From contig JAXHNP010000002.1 of NCBI GenBank assembly GCA_034520365.1, positions 496,001-560,000 of the forward strand: a DNA stretch of 64,000 nucleotides, given 5' to 3'. How positions within the stretch are numbered: the first letter of the stretch is position 1; the number at the start of each line of letters is the position of its first letter. The notes below the pieces were generated by a model. That model ran no database searches. It was not told the origin of the DNA and worked only from the letters and a program-made list of their open reading frames with translations. Made by a program: the position numbers and the translations under genes. This document shows, piece by piece, positions 17,263 to 25,744 of the stretch. Source of the stretch: Desulfobacterales bacterium (GTDB lineage Bacteria; Desulfobacterota; Desulfobacteria; Desulfobacterales; Desulfosalsimonadaceae).

Positions 17263-19716
17263 ATGGCCAAACCCGCTTCACAGAAAAACCGCAATAAAAA
17301 AAGAAAACAGAAACAAAAAACCTACCGCCAGCAGTCATCCCACCAGGCAAAAAAAGAAAAAGGGGAATTCTATTTTGAAGGCGCCCTTTATTACATCGAT
17401 CTGGGCAATTACGAAAAGGCCGAAAGCTTTTTGAAAAAGGCTATCAAGCGTGATCCTGACAACCAGAGCGCGCTTGTGGAACTGGTCCGGCTGGGGCAAA
17501 CCCTCCAGAAAGAAAATCTGATCAGAGAGGGTTTTCTGCAGCTTTATGAGAGAAATCTGCTTGAAAACATCCCCGCCTACAATGAAGGGCTCTTGTGGCT
17601 GTGTCACCACTTGACGTTTTTTGAGGAACTTTCAAAGGCAAAGGAAATCCTCGAATACCTTCATGCCAGACAGGCCACTCTGAAAGTCGACCAACGCAAA
17701 AGATTCATGAAAGAGTTGAAGGACACGCTTGCCTTTTGCAACGCAAGGCTTGAATTTGAAAGGAAACAGGAGCCGTCCCGGCAGCAATCACCACCAGCGC
17801 CTCACAAACAGCAGACCAAGGCAGCCGCTTCCGCCAACACTTTTGCAAAGGGCAAAAGCAGCCGCCCCAAGGAAAAAACAGCCGCACCAGACAAAGCAAC
17901 AAATCCTTCCGAAGCAGCGGCAGGCATACCGGAAAAACCCAATGCGCCGGCAAACACCGCCACTGCAGCCAAAAAACAAGAGCCGCCTGAAGTCCCCATC
18001 ACTCTGGAAATCGGGGAAGACGGCATTTCCCAATCATTCGCCAAAGCCACCCCGGCCTCCAGACAGCACTATGATCTGGTCATGGAAGCCATACAGCTCC
18101 GGTTCAAGGAAACCTTTGATCACCTGCTGTGCCTCAATACCATAGAAGGGATTGACTCCCTAACCTATCAGGAAGAAACCGCGCGCAAGGTTTTGAAAAC
18201 ATTCCGGGGCCGGGCGCTTCTGGCCGACGAAGTCGGCATGGGCAAGACCATAGAGGCCTGCATGGTATTAAAGGAATATATCATGCGCAAAATGATCCGA
18301 AACGCCCTGATCCTCACCCCTACCCCGCTTGTCAGCCAGTGGCAGGAAGAACTCCGTTCCAAGTTCGGCCTGGACTTTGTCTCCACAGACGATCCGGATT
18401 TCCGAAGTGCAGGCGATGCCTTCCGGCAGCAGCCGTATATTGTGGCCTCAATCAATATCGCCAAATCCAAAAAAAATTTCGCCACGGTTGCCGAACGCGA
18501 CTGGGACATGGTCATCGCAGACGAGGCCCATCATTTTAAAAACAAAACCACCCTGAACTGGAAACTCCTAAATTCCCTGAAAAAACGCTTCCTGCTCATG
18601 CTAACGGCCACCCCGGTGGAAAACAACCTCATGGAGCTCTACAACCTGATCACGCTGCTCAAGCCCGGCCAGCTCAAAACCGAATCCGAGTTCAAATCGG
18701 AGTTCATGACCAAAGGCGATGCCACGGACCCGAGAAACCGGACCCGCTTGAAAGGCCTTCTCGACCAGGTCATGATCCGCAACACCCGGGCCGTGGCCAA
18801 TATCCAGATCCCGCCCCGGTTTGCCGAAACCGCCCGCACGGAACCGGCGGCTGCGGAAACCGAGCTCTACGCGCGCATCACGGAACTGGTCCGGGATATC
18901 AATGCCGCCAACGGCAGCCGGCGGCGCATGACATTGCAGCACCTGCTGGCCGAAGCCGGCTCATCGCCGGCGGCCGTGGAAAAAACATTGTCCGACCTGG
19001 CCGGCAAAAAAGAGCTTTCAGAATGGCAGACCGATGAAATCCCTGCCATCCGCAACCTGACCCGGTCCATGGGCGATACGGGCAAAAACAAAATGGTGCT
19101 GCAACTGATCGAATCAGCGGATGAAAAAATCATCGTCTTTGTTAAATACCGCGCCACCCTGGACCATCTGTCGGATGTCTTTTCCTGGCACAATATCGGC
19201 CACAGCCTGTTTCACGGCCAGATGCCCAACGCCCGGAAAGACCGGGAAATCGAAAAATTCAGAAACGAAAACAAGGTGCTGCTCACCACGGAACTCGGCG
19301 GCGAAGGCCGAAATCTCCAATTCTGCCGCCGGATGATCAATTACGACCTGCCGTGGAACCCCATGCGCATTGAACAGCGCATCGGCCGCATCCACCGCAT
19401 CGGCCAGACCCGGGAGGTGCTGATCTACAACCTTTGCGCCGCCGGCACCCTGGAAGATTACATCCTGGATATCCTGGACCGCAAGATCAACATGTTTGAA
19501 ATGGTGGTCGGCGAAATCGACATGATCATGGGCCGCATGCGCGGCGACCAGGATTTCACGGATATGGTCTATGACATCTGGATCAGCGAGGCCTCCGAAG
19601 AAGACAGAAAAGCCGCGTTCGACAAACTCGGCTCCCGCATCAAGCGATACAAAACCGGGTATGAAAAGACAAAATCCCTGGATGAAAAACTCTTTGGGGA
19701 AAACTATGAAGCCTGA
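17263..19716 (+). CDS. SNF2/RapA-like helicase with N-terminal TPR
   Basis: An 817-residue superfamily 2 ATPase. Layout: a basic Lys/Gln-rich start (1-33), TPR-like helices (about 36-140), an Ala/Pro/Lys-rich linker (160-240), then the SNF2 core. Motif I DEVGMGKT is at about 323-330, the Walker B DEAH box at 420-423, motif III TATP at about 448, and motif VI IGRIHRIGQ at about 707. It probably translocates on duplex DNA and displaces proteins such as RNA polymerase. It ends soon after the helicase core, and the next gene overlaps it by 11 nt, so the two should act together. A DNA-defence role is possible but unproven. Confidence 0.88.
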   Translation: MAKPASQKNRNKKRKQKQKTYRQQSSHQAKKEKGEFYFEGALYYIDLGNYEKAESFLKKAIKRDPDNQSALVELVRLGQTLQKENLIREGFLQLYERNLLENIPAYNEGLLWLCHHLTFFEELSKAKEILEYLHARQATLKVDQRKRFMKELKDTLAFCNARLEFERKQEPSRQQSPPAPHKQQTKAAASANTFAKGKSSRPKEKTAAPDKATNPSEAAAGIPEKPNAPANTATAAKKQEPPEVPITLEIGEDGISQSFAKATPASRQHYDLVMEAIQLRFKETFDHLLCLNTIEGIDSLTYQEETARKVLKTFRGRALLADEVGMGKTIEACMVLKEYIMRKMIRNALILTPTPLVSQWQEELRSKFGLDFVSTDDPDFRSAGDAFRQQPYIVASINIAKSKKNFATVAERDWDMVIADEAHHFKNKTTLNWKLLNSLKKRFLLMLTATPVENNLMELYNLITLLKPGQLKTESEFKSEFMTKGDATDPRNRTRLKGLLDQVMIRNTRAVANIQIPPRFAETARTEPAAAETELYARITELVRDINAANGSRRRMTLQHLLAEAGSSPAAVEKTLSDLAGKKELSEWQTDEIPAIRNLTRSMGDTGKNKMVLQLIESADEKIIVFVKYRATLDHLSDVFSWHNIGHSLFHGQMPNARKDREIEKFRNENKVLLTTELGGEGRNLQFCRRMINYDLPWNPMRIEQRIGRIHRIGQTREVLIYNLCAAGTLEDYILDILDRKINMFEMVVGEIDMIMGRMRGDQDFTDMVYDIWISEASEEDRKAAFDKLGSRIKRYKTGYEKTKSLDEKLFGENYEA

Positions 19717-20767
19717 TACTAAACCTGGCACCGAAACCGAACCCCTGGATTTTGCCCGGCGGTTTTTGCAGCTGCACGGTGCGGCCGTGGAAAAAAACGA
19801 TGCCGCCATAGAGGCGCTGATTCCGGAAAACTTGCAGACCCTGCTCGATGCGCCCGAGCTCATTCGGCTTTCCGAAGACACGGAAAACGCCGAAGAAGGC
19901 AGCGGAGACTATACCGTCACGTACGGCGCGCCTGTTTTAGAGCGGATGATCGGCAAGGCCTTCGAAACCATTCCCCTCACCGGCTGCCGCCTGGAATTTG
20001 ACTATATCAAAAACGGCGGATTTTCCCGCCTGATAGAAGAACAGTTGACATTTTACGGTGCAGCCGCCGCCATCGAAACCATTGCCGACGTCACCGAAGA
20101 ATACCTGCTTGCCGCCTGCCGGTACACGGCCCAGAGCGACGAACAGAAAGAAGGCTTGCTGCACCTGGCATTCAAAACAAATACCGGCGCCCTTGTGCGG
20201 GATATGGCCGAAGCGTTTTTTGCCGCCGGATGCCGCACGGTTTTTACCTCTCCGGATGCAGGGGCGGTGCAAAAAGTGGCCGCCCTGGCCGGACACGTGG
20301 AACAAACCGCCCGGCAGTTACTCCAAGACCGGCTCGCCCCCTTCCGCCAAAGCATGAACCGGCGGTTTCAGCGCGATATTGAAAACCTTGAGGAATATTT
20401 TCGCAGCCTCGAACAAGAGATGCAAAAAAACCTGGAAAAACCCGGGCTTTCCGAGGCCGCCCAAAAGGACCGGCAGGCCAAAATCGAGGCCATCCCCGCC
20501 GAACTGGAAAGCAAAAAACAGGATCTTTTTAAAAAATACAGCATCAAAGTGCGCCTGCAGCCCGCCGCGCTCATGCAGATCCGCACACCGGCCAAAAAAA
20601 TCGCCTGCCGCCTTTCCATCGGCAAACAGCGCCGCCAATTTTTCCTGACCTACAACCCGGTCACCCGCAATCTCGACTTTCCGCCCTGCAGCCGCTGCCA
20701 CAAACCCCTTTCCCATATCCACTTTGACAGCCAACTGGAGCCGGTGTGTATGGCATGCAGGCAATAA
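19706..20767 (+). CDS. Partner of SNF2 helicase, zinc-ribbon C-terminus
   Basis: A 353-residue protein. ATG 19706 is preceded by GGGGAA and overlaps the helicase stop. The first part (FARRFLQLHGAAVEKND... then a TVTYGAPVLERMI segment) resembles the region that follows the helicase core in RapA-like proteins. A long coiled coil (about 225-285) follows, and the C-terminus carries CSRC...CMAC, a likely zinc ribbon. I read it as a detached C-terminal half of the helicase that works in the same complex. A remnant of its 3' end is found at about 44260-44335. I know of no named family. Confidence 0.7.
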   Translation: MKPDTKPGTETEPLDFARRFLQLHGAAVEKNDAAIEALIPENLQTLLDAPELIRLSEDTENAEEGSGDYTVTYGAPVLERMIGKAFETIPLTGCRLEFDYIKNGGFSRLIEEQLTFYGAAAAIETIADVTEEYLLAACRYTAQSDEQKEGLLHLAFKTNTGALVRDMAEAFFAAGCRTVFTSPDAGAVQKVAALAGHVEQTARQLLQDRLAPFRQSMNRRFQRDIENLEEYFRSLEQEMQKNLEKPGLSEAAQKDRQAKIEAIPAELESKKQDLFKKYSIKVRLQPAALMQIRTPAKKIACRLSIGKQRRQFFLTYNPVTRNLDFPPCSRCHKPLSHIHFDSQLEPVCMACRQ

Positions 20768-20809
20768 ATCGTAAGGCTGGTGTTTAAGGTCCCCATACAA
20801 ATAAAGCGC

Positions 20810-20848
20810 TTGACTGCCTGTCAACAGAGCTGTACATTTAATTGTACG
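20810..20848 (+). promoter_or_regulatory. yefM-yoeB promoter with TGTACA operator
   Basis: TTGACT (20810-20815), a 17-nt spacer and TACATT (20833-20838) form a good sigma70 promoter. The palindrome TGTACATTTAATTGTACG (20831-20848) overlaps the -10. TGTACA is the core recognised by the E. coli YefM-YoeB complex, so repression by the encoded pair is expected. Confidence 0.75.
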
Positions 20849-20874
20849 TAAAAACAACCAAAAGGAAACCGGCC

Positions 20875-21126
20875 ATGAAAGCCATTTCTTATTCAAATGC
20901 CCGACAGTCCCTGGCCAAAACAATGGCGCAGGTCTGTGAAGATCATTCCCCGGTTATCATCACCCGTAAAAACAATAGCTCGGTGGTGATGATGTCGCTC
21001 GAAGATTACGAGGCTCTGCAGGAAACGGCGTATCTTTTACGCTCGCCGGAGAATGCAAGACGGCTTTTTGAAGCTATTGCTGAACTCGAACGGGGGCATG
21101 GCACAGAAAGAGATCTTATTGAGTGA
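20875..21126 (+). CDS. yefM: YefM antitoxin
   Basis: An 83-residue antitoxin, exactly the usual length, with the Phd/YefM fold (AISYSNARQSLAKTMAQVCE, then VVMMSLEDYEALQET) and an acidic, flexible tail that binds the toxin. ATG 20875 follows AAAGGA; an upstream in-frame ATG at 20842 would place the promoter inside the gene. It overlaps yoeB by 4 nt. It binds YoeB and, with it, the TGTACA operator upstream. Confidence 0.95.
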   Translation: MKAISYSNARQSLAKTMAQVCEDHSPVIITRKNNSSVVMMSLEDYEALQETAYLLRSPENARRLFEAIAELERGHGTERDLIE

Positions 21127-21377
21127 AGCTGATCTTTTCTGAAAATGCCTGGCAAGATTACCTGTATTGGCAAAAAAACGACAAACAAACCCTTAAAAGG
21201 ATCAATAAGCTGATCAAAGCCACCCAAAGTGACCCATTTTCAGGCATCGGAAAGCCGGAACCATTAAAACACGCCATGGCCGGTTACTGGTCACGCCGCA
21301 TTAACGAGGAGCACCGCTACGTCTACAAACCCTTAAAAGATGCACTTCTCATCGTTCAACTGCGCTATCATTACTGA
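21123..21377 (+). CDS. yoeB: YoeB ribosome-dependent mRNA endonuclease
   Basis: An 84-residue RelE-superfamily toxin, started by GTG. The catalytic residues of E. coli YoeB are all present at the same numbers: Glu46, Arg65, His83 and Tyr84 (the C-terminus is RYHY). It cleaves mRNA in the ribosomal A site when YefM is lost. It is translationally coupled to yefM by a 4-nt overlap. The module appears intact. Confidence 0.96.
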   Translation: MKLIFSENAWQDYLYWQKNDKQTLKRINKLIKATQSDPFSGIGKPEPLKHAMAGYWSRRINEEHRYVYKPLKDALLIVQLRYHY

Positions 21378-21475
21378 CATACCCCTTCGGCTCGGCACTA
21401 CAACAAGATCATTAATGAAATAAGTCAACTGCCTGCGGAAGCACAAAATGAGTTTAATGGGTGCCCCTATCCTGG

Positions 21476-22096
21476 CTATTCTTTTAACCTGTAAATAAAA
21501 TGGTCACTGATCTGCTGCTTGGATATACTGTGTGCCGGCTTCAGGTGGGATATATCATCATCGGCGATATCGTCCACATATATTAAGGCCATGGAAAAAA
21601 GTTTATAATTCAATCCTTCCAGAAACATCCGGGCATTTTGGTAAAGTTCGCTCAGACTCAGTTTTAATGACAAAACATAAAGATCATAATAATCCCTGTA
21701 GGTTGCTCGTAAAAAAAGCGTATGCACTTTCATGCCCGCAAGCTGCTCCAATGACGCAATATTTAGTCCGGACAGGTTTTCCGGTGTGATAAAATCCCAC
21801 TTTGCGTTGAAAAATGTGATTTTAACGCCCTCAAAAATCAAGTCCAGCTGATTGCGGTCATCATTTATAATCTCATGGTTCTTGCCCCGGCAAAATTCAA
21901 GAATATCCCTTTTATCAAAATGATCCGCATATGTGAAAAAATCCAAATCCTCACTGAAGCGATGACACAGCCGGACGGAGAGAGCAGAGCCGCCTGCCAG
22001 CACGTAATCCGATAAAAAATCAGTCTCTGTTGAAAGCTTTTTAAGGACCTGCCGCGTCCCGGGAAGCAAGCATTCTAAGTTTATTTCCCCTGTCAT
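21476..22096 (-). CDS. AbiEii-type nucleotidyltransferase (probable toxin)
   Basis: A 206-residue DNA polymerase beta-like nucleotidyltransferase of the AbiEii/AbiGii group. The motif GGSALS (35-40) with RFSEDLDFF (Asp50, Asp52) gives the metal-binding core, and YRDYYDLYVLS is the helical segment seen in the group. AbiEii proteins are toxins of type IV modules; some modify tRNA 3' ends. It overlaps the small gene at 22041-22394 by 56 nt, which takes the antitoxin position. ATG 22096 is chosen over an upstream in-frame start. Confidence 0.8.
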   Translation of the reverse strand: MTGEINLECLLPGTRQVLKKLSTETDFLSDYVLAGGSALSVRLCHRFSEDLDFFTYADHFDKRDILEFCRGKNHEIINDDRNQLDLIFEGVKITFFNAKWDFITPENLSGLNIASLEQLAGMKVHTLFLRATYRDYYDLYVLSLKLSLSELYQNARMFLEGLNYKLFSMALIYVDDIADDDISHLKPAHSISKQQISDHFIYRLKE

Positions 22097-22394
22097 CCGC
22101 TTTTCTTTCCTGCTTAAGCCGCTCAAGATCAATATCAAAAAAAATTTTGGCCAGGTAGAAATTCAATTTTTTAAACCGGTCATCAAATACCAGGCGCTTG
22201 ATCCAGACCTCTTTTAAGTAAATGTTATCATAACAGCCAAAAAGCACTTTTATGTCCGCCACATCCCCGTACTTGAGCACGGTTTCCACAAGAATCTCCG
22301 AATCGATATCGTCCGGAGAAATGTCTCTGGAATAACTCCAGAAAAAATTCTTTGCTTTCATTTTTTCGAAAAGGTCGATAATTCTTAAATCCAT
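22041..22394 (-). CDS. Small DUF6922-like protein, putative antitoxin
   Basis: A 117-residue protein beginning MDLRIIDLFEKMKAKNFFWS. ATG 22394 is preferred because GGTGGGA lies about 9 nt upstream. I believe it belongs to the small DUF6922-like proteins found beside nucleotidyltransferase genes, but this is a recollection from sequence style. A helix-rich N-terminus and a WIKRLVFDDRFKKLN segment suggest an all-helical fold. The close overlap with the nucleotidyltransferase suggests a TA pair. A broken copy of its first 20 codons lies at 43443-43501. Confidence 0.65.
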   Translation of the reverse strand: MDLRIIDLFEKMKAKNFFWSYSRDISPDDIDSEILVETVLKYGDVADIKVLFGCYDNIYLKEVWIKRLVFDDRFKKLNFYLAKIFFDIDLERLKQERKADDRGNKLRMLASRDAAGP

Positions 22395-22421
22395 TGGATG
22401 CCATCCCACCGGTCAACATAA

Positions 22422-22756
22422 CTGATCAGAAACATTTTCAATATTATTATAATAACACAGAAATCCATGATTATCCAGCCCTTACAACCGCCCTCCGCGG
22501 TAAATTTGTTATGTCTTTTTTTAGGCAGGCACGGTGGCCTGCCCTTCTACGGCGACATGCGTCGTAGAGTCGGCCACCGTGCCGACTCTATGTCCGTTAA
22601 CAGGACCGCGGATGGAGGAACAATTGTAGGGCGGATAAGCGACAGCGCATCCGCCACTTGGTATTAATCAGAAACATGTTCAATATTATCATAATAACAC
22701 AGAAATCCAAGCTTATCGAGCCCTTGCAACAGCCCTTGCAACCGCCCTTACAACCG
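22422..22756. repeat. Direct repeat, 12-bp iterons and MITE-like copy 3
   Basis: Two similar stretches (about 22422-22494 and 22666-22757) share ATAATAACACAGAAATCCA and end in 12-bp units of CCCTTNCAACNG: one at 22479-22490, three in exact tandem at 22721-22756. Between them lies a relative of the 15-16 kb MITEs (22495-22611, ends CCGCGGT...ACCGCGG) and a 31-bp repeat GTAGGGCGGATAAGCGACAG (about 22627-22657) also seen near 30392-30424. Confidence 0.7.
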
Positions 22757-22772
22757 CCCTCGGATTTTTTCA

Positions 22773-22804
22773 TTGACCCGTGTGATTGCAATGCATATTA
22801 TGCA
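22773..22804 (+). promoter_or_regulatory. Promoter/operator of fitAB-like pair
   Basis: TTGACC (22773-22778), a 17-nt spacer and TATTAT (22796-22801). The palindrome TGCATATTATGCA (22792-22804) overlaps the -10 and is a likely operator for the ribbon-helix-helix antitoxin encoded next. A further GCATAT half-site follows at about 22818-22823. Confidence 0.7.
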
Positions 22805-22846
22805 AGCATATCTTATGTGCATATTTTTAATCAGGAGGACTAGGTT

Positions 22847-23113
22847 ATGGCAAGTATAACCCTGCGCAATATCGATGAGTCCTTAAAGGTCAGCCTGCGC
22901 ATCAGCGCTGCTGAAAACGGCAGATCCATGGAAGAAGAAGCCAGGCAGATTCTTAAACATTTTCTTCTCCGAAAAAAAAGTGATACCGGCATCGGCACGC
23001 TCATATCCAATCGATTTTCAATTGCCGGAGGCGTGGAGCTGCCGGAAATGCCGCGTCATACCCCCCGAAACCTGCCGGGCAGCAACCGCGATGACGTAAA
23101 TGATACTGCTTGA
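22847..23113 (+). CDS. FitA-like ribbon-helix-helix antitoxin
   Basis: An 88-residue antitoxin. The N-terminal ribbon-helix-helix (ITLRNIDESLKVSLRISAAE, then GRSMEEEARQIL) is characteristic of the FitA-like/plasmid stability group. The C-terminal tail should wrap the PIN toxin. AGGAGG precedes the ATG. It overlaps the toxin gene by 14 nt. A frameshifted copy without toxin lies at 31489-31645. Confidence 0.9.
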   Translation: MASITLRNIDESLKVSLRISAAENGRSMEEEARQILKHFLLRKKSDTGIGTLISNRFSIAGGVELPEMPRHTPRNLPGSNRDDVNDTA

Positions 23114-23528
23114 TACCAATGTCGTGTCAGAAGCCATGAGACCCGCGCCCGAGCCGCGTGTCATTGCCTGGCTCGATTCCCTGCCCGCCTCGGATGTATG
23201 GATAAGCGCGATAACAGTGGCTGAAATCCAGCTGGGACTTGCTCTTTTGCCCAACGGAAAACGAAGGCGACAGCTGTTTGAAATCGCGGAGCAGATGTTT
23301 CAGGAAGATTTTTCCGGCAGGTGCCTGCCGTTTGATTGTGAAGCTGCCAAAGACTATGCCCTGATCGTGGCCGAACGAAACCGCCTGGGCAGCCCGATAA
23401 GCGTGGAGGATGCGCAGATCGCCGCAATTGCCCGGACCGGCGGCTTGACACTTGCCACGCGCAACATCAAGGACTTTGCCGGCATCCCGGGGCTGGAGAC
23501 TGTTAATCCCTGGTCCTTTTCAAAATGA
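23100..23528 (+). CDS. FitB-like VapC PIN-domain toxin
   Basis: A 142-residue PIN-domain ribonuclease. Asp5 (MILLDTNVVSE), Glu in TVAEIQLG, Asp in SVEDAQIAA and the ATRNIKDF segment make a complete active site. The family pairs with FitA-type antitoxins, as here. The module appears intact. After its stop at 23528 an interval of about 220 nt contains the vapBC promoter. Confidence 0.9.
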   Translation: MILLDTNVVSEAMRPAPEPRVIAWLDSLPASDVWISAITVAEIQLGLALLPNGKRRRQLFEIAEQMFQEDFSGRCLPFDCEAAKDYALIVAERNRLGSPISVEDAQIAAIARTGGLTLATRNIKDFAGIPGLETVNPWSFSK

Positions 23529-23647
23529 TCTGCTGTTTTGTACTGCGGCACCCCGTGGCAATGTTACAAACAAAAAAACCGGCACAAAAACCAAAAGCGA
23601 AAGAGATAAAAATAATTAATATCATAAATGTCCCCGGAATTCCCGCC

Positions 23648-23675
23648 TTGACATTTATACCAAATGATATATATT
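23648..23675 (+). promoter_or_regulatory. Promoter of vapBC
   Basis: TTGACA (23648-23653), a 16-nt spacer and TATATT (23670-23675), close to consensus. The AT-rich palindrome around TATATATTAATATA at the -10 is a plausible VapB operator. An AGGAGG lies about 5 nt before the vapB ATG. Confidence 0.7.
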
Positions 23676-23753
23676 AATATAAACCTTGAAAACACTTAAA
23701 TGCTGCCCGAACAAAAATATTAACCGCCACTAACAATTCCGGCAGGAGGCAAT

Positions 23754-24005
23754 ATGGATACCGCCAAAATTTTTGTAAATGGCCGGAGTCAGGCTGTCCG
23801 GCTGCCTAAAGCCTACAGGTTTGAAGGTACTGAGGTTTATATAAAAAAAGTGCCTGAAGGGGTTCTCCTAATTCCCCAAACAAAAGGCTCCATATGGGAC
23901 AGATGGGAAAAAAACCTAATGAAATATGAAGAACCTTTCATGACCTGTCGCAATCAGCCGGAACAGGAACAAAGCCGGGAACAACTGGATGAATTATTTG
24001 ATTGA
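23754..24005 (+). CDS. vapB: VapB antitoxin, AbrB/SpoVT-type
   Basis: An 83-residue antitoxin with a swapped-hairpin AbrB-type DNA-binding N-terminus ([20 protein letters not shown]) and an acidic C-terminal tail ([12 protein letters not shown]) that would cover the toxin active site. GGCAGGAGG precedes the start. It overlaps vapC by 17 nt. Confidence 0.93.
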   Translation: MDTAKIFVNGRSQAVRLPKAYRFEGTEVYIKKVPEGVLLIPQTKGSIWDRWEKNLMKYEEPFMTCRNQPEQEQSREQLDELFD

Positions 24006-24393
24006 TACCAATATCTGTATTTACATAATGAATCAGCGTCCGCGCGAAATTATCGATAAATGCAAACAGTTTCACCCTGGTGATATTGCAGTTTCCGCGA
24101 TTACGGCCTCCGAACTTCAGTATGGAGTGGCAAAAAGCAGCAGCCCCGCCAAAAATCAAGCCCGTTTGGATGAATTTTTGCTGCCGTTTGAAATCCTGCC
24201 TTATAATGGAGATGTTGCAAAAGCATACGGCACCATCCGTGCCTGCCCGGAAAAACAGGGAAAACCCATCGGTCCGCTTGATTTTCTTATCGCCGCCCAC
24301 GCCCTCTCCCGGGACCTAACCCTTGTTACCAACAATGAAAAGGAATTTGCCAGAACTCAAAATCTAAGGGTAGAAAACTGGTTACGTCCGTAA
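23989..24393 (+). CDS. vapC: VapC PIN-domain toxin
   Basis: A 134-residue PIN ribonuclease. It opens [18 protein letters not shown] with Asp6, then Glu in ITASELQYG, Asp in [11 protein letters not shown] and TNNEKEF near the end. Length and motifs match the VapC group paired with AbrB-type VapB. Homologues cut initiator tRNA or 23S rRNA; the target here is unknown. The last codons overlap the end of an acetyltransferase remnant on the other strand. Confidence 0.93.
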   Translation: MNYLIDTNICIYIMNQRPREIIDKCKQFHPGDIAVSAITASELQYGVAKSSSPAKNQARLDEFLLPFEILPYNGDVAKAYGTIRACPEKQGKPIGPLDFLIAAHALSRDLTLVTNNEKEFARTQNLRVENWLRP

Positions 24394-24500
24394 CTCTTCG
24401 TAAAACATCCCGCACTCACCGCACATAAAACCCTCATCCAGCCGTCCCCCGCACTCGCACACCCACCCGATCCGCCGGCATGGATTGCCCGCCACCAGTC
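24389..24500 (-). pseudogene. 3' remnant of a sugar acetyltransferase gene
   Basis: Minus-strand translation gives LVAGNPCRRIGWVCECGG, then a Cys-rich end ([13 protein letters not shown]). This is the C-terminal piece of a left-handed beta-helix acetyltransferase. Everything upstream is missing: the sequence breaks at about 24500 into the promoter of the next TA module. Two other remnants of the same gene type lie at 28464-28740 and 43075-43342. Confidence 0.7.
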
Positions 24501-24511
24501 AATATTTTCCC

Positions 24512-24548
24512 TTGCATATTTTCTCCAGCAAGTATACATTAAGTGTAT
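24512..24548 (+). promoter_or_regulatory. Promoter/operator of first abiE module
   Basis: TTGCAT (24512-24517), a 17-nt spacer and TACATT (24535-24540), with an inverted repeat ATACATTAAGTGTAT (24534-24548) over the -10. AbiEi antitoxins repress their own operon through inverted repeats, so this is the likely operator. GGAGG follows before the ATG. Confidence 0.6.
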
Positions 24549-24562
24549 TTGTTGGAGGAAAT

Positions 24563-25183
24563 ATGCAAAAACACCTGGTTGACATTCCAGATTCCCTGTG
24601 GCTTCAGAGCTATTTTTCAGAGTATGCCAATCCCAGGGCAAGGATAGCCCGCCTTGTTCGCCAGGGCGGACTTTACCGTCTTAAAAGGGGCTTATATATT
24701 CGCGCACAAAGCGCACGCGATGTTTTTGTTAAGGGCAAGGCGGCCAACCGCATTTACGGCCCTTCTTATGTATCTTTTGCTTATGCCCTCAGATGGTACG
24801 GTCTGATACCGGAGCACGCAACCCACCTCACTTCTGCCACCTTTAACAAGGGCCGCAAAAAAAGATATGATACGCCTGTGGGATCATTTTTTTACCAGGA
24901 TGTTCCGGCCGCTGCATACCCTATCGGAATACGGCTTATGGGAGAACCACACAATCGTTTCCTCATGGCCGGCCCGGAAAAAGCGCTTTGCGATGAATTG
25001 TATCGAATATCGGCAATACGCTCCATACAGGGGATAAAGGACGTTCTTTTCGAAGATCTGCGCCTGGACCCGGATGAGTTCGCCAGGTTGGACAAAAATG
25101 TATTAAGCAATTTTTCCGCATGCTACCATGCGGTGACCTTATACACCTTTGCAAAATTTCTGGAAAGGAACCGTGATGCGTGA
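24563..25183 (+). CDS. abiEi: AbiEi-family antitoxin (orphan)
   Basis: A 206-residue type IV antitoxin and autorepressor. A winged-helix N-terminus (RARIARLVRQGGLYRLKRGL) is followed by the AbiEi C-terminal region (GPSYVSFAYALRWYGLIPE, later GPEKALCDELY). GGAGG at 24555-24559 fixes the ATG. The coding sequence is intact, but the overlapping toxin gene that follows has lost its catalytic half, so this antitoxin has no working partner here. Confidence 0.88.
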   Translation: MQKHLVDIPDSLWLQSYFSEYANPRARIARLVRQGGLYRLKRGLYIRAQSARDVFVKGKAANRIYGPSYVSFAYALRWYGLIPEHATHLTSATFNKGRKKRYDTPVGSFFYQDVPAAAYPIGIRLMGEPHNRFLMAGPEKALCDELYRISAIRSIQGIKDVLFEDLRLDPDEFARLDKNVLSNFSACYHAVTLYTFAKFLERNRDA

Positions 25184-25744
25184 AGTCTGCGTCCAGTTGT
25201 TTGAAGTTCCAAACCCCGGATTCACGCCATCAGGGCGGGAGCACCTGAAGCCCTTGCTCAAAAAATTCATAAAAACGCTATTTGCAAGGTTAAGCTAGAA
25301 ATTGATATTGATCCTCCGCCCGATGCAGAGTTTGAGGTCAGATATATTGACGACCCTGTGCCCTTTTCCCTGCGGGCATATTCCGGCCCTGCCCTGCTGG
25401 CCGGAAAGATAGACGCGATTTTGCACCGCGGATGGCAAAGCCGGGTCAAAGGCAGGGACTGGTATGACTTTGCCTTTCTCGTGCGCAGAAAAGTTCCGCT
25501 CCTGCTTCCCCACCTTGAGGCCAGGCTTCGGCAGCGCGGGGTTTATACTGATTCAGCCTCGCTTTCTTCTGAAGAATGTGCGGGCATGATCTTACGCCGC
25601 ATTGAATCTGTAGATTTTGAAGCCGCCAGAGCCGATGTTGCCGCCTTTATACCCGATCCCCGGGATCTGGATGTCTGGTCCAGGGATTATTTCCACCATG
25701 TACTGAGCAAACTGGAGTTTCAGCATGGAGCAAACAAAAAATAA
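25176..25744 (+). pseudogene. abiEii toxin with internal deletion
   Basis: It starts correctly (MREVCVQ, ATG overlapping the abiEi stop) but the next codons are out of frame and stop after about 40 residues. From about 25265 another frame gives KVKLEIDIDPPP, then KIDAILHRGWQSRVKGRDWY and a helical end: the C-terminal half of an AbiEii toxin. The GG...DxD catalytic region is absent. Further decayed copies of this C-terminal half occur at 32755-32812 and 43640-44030. Confidence 0.8.
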
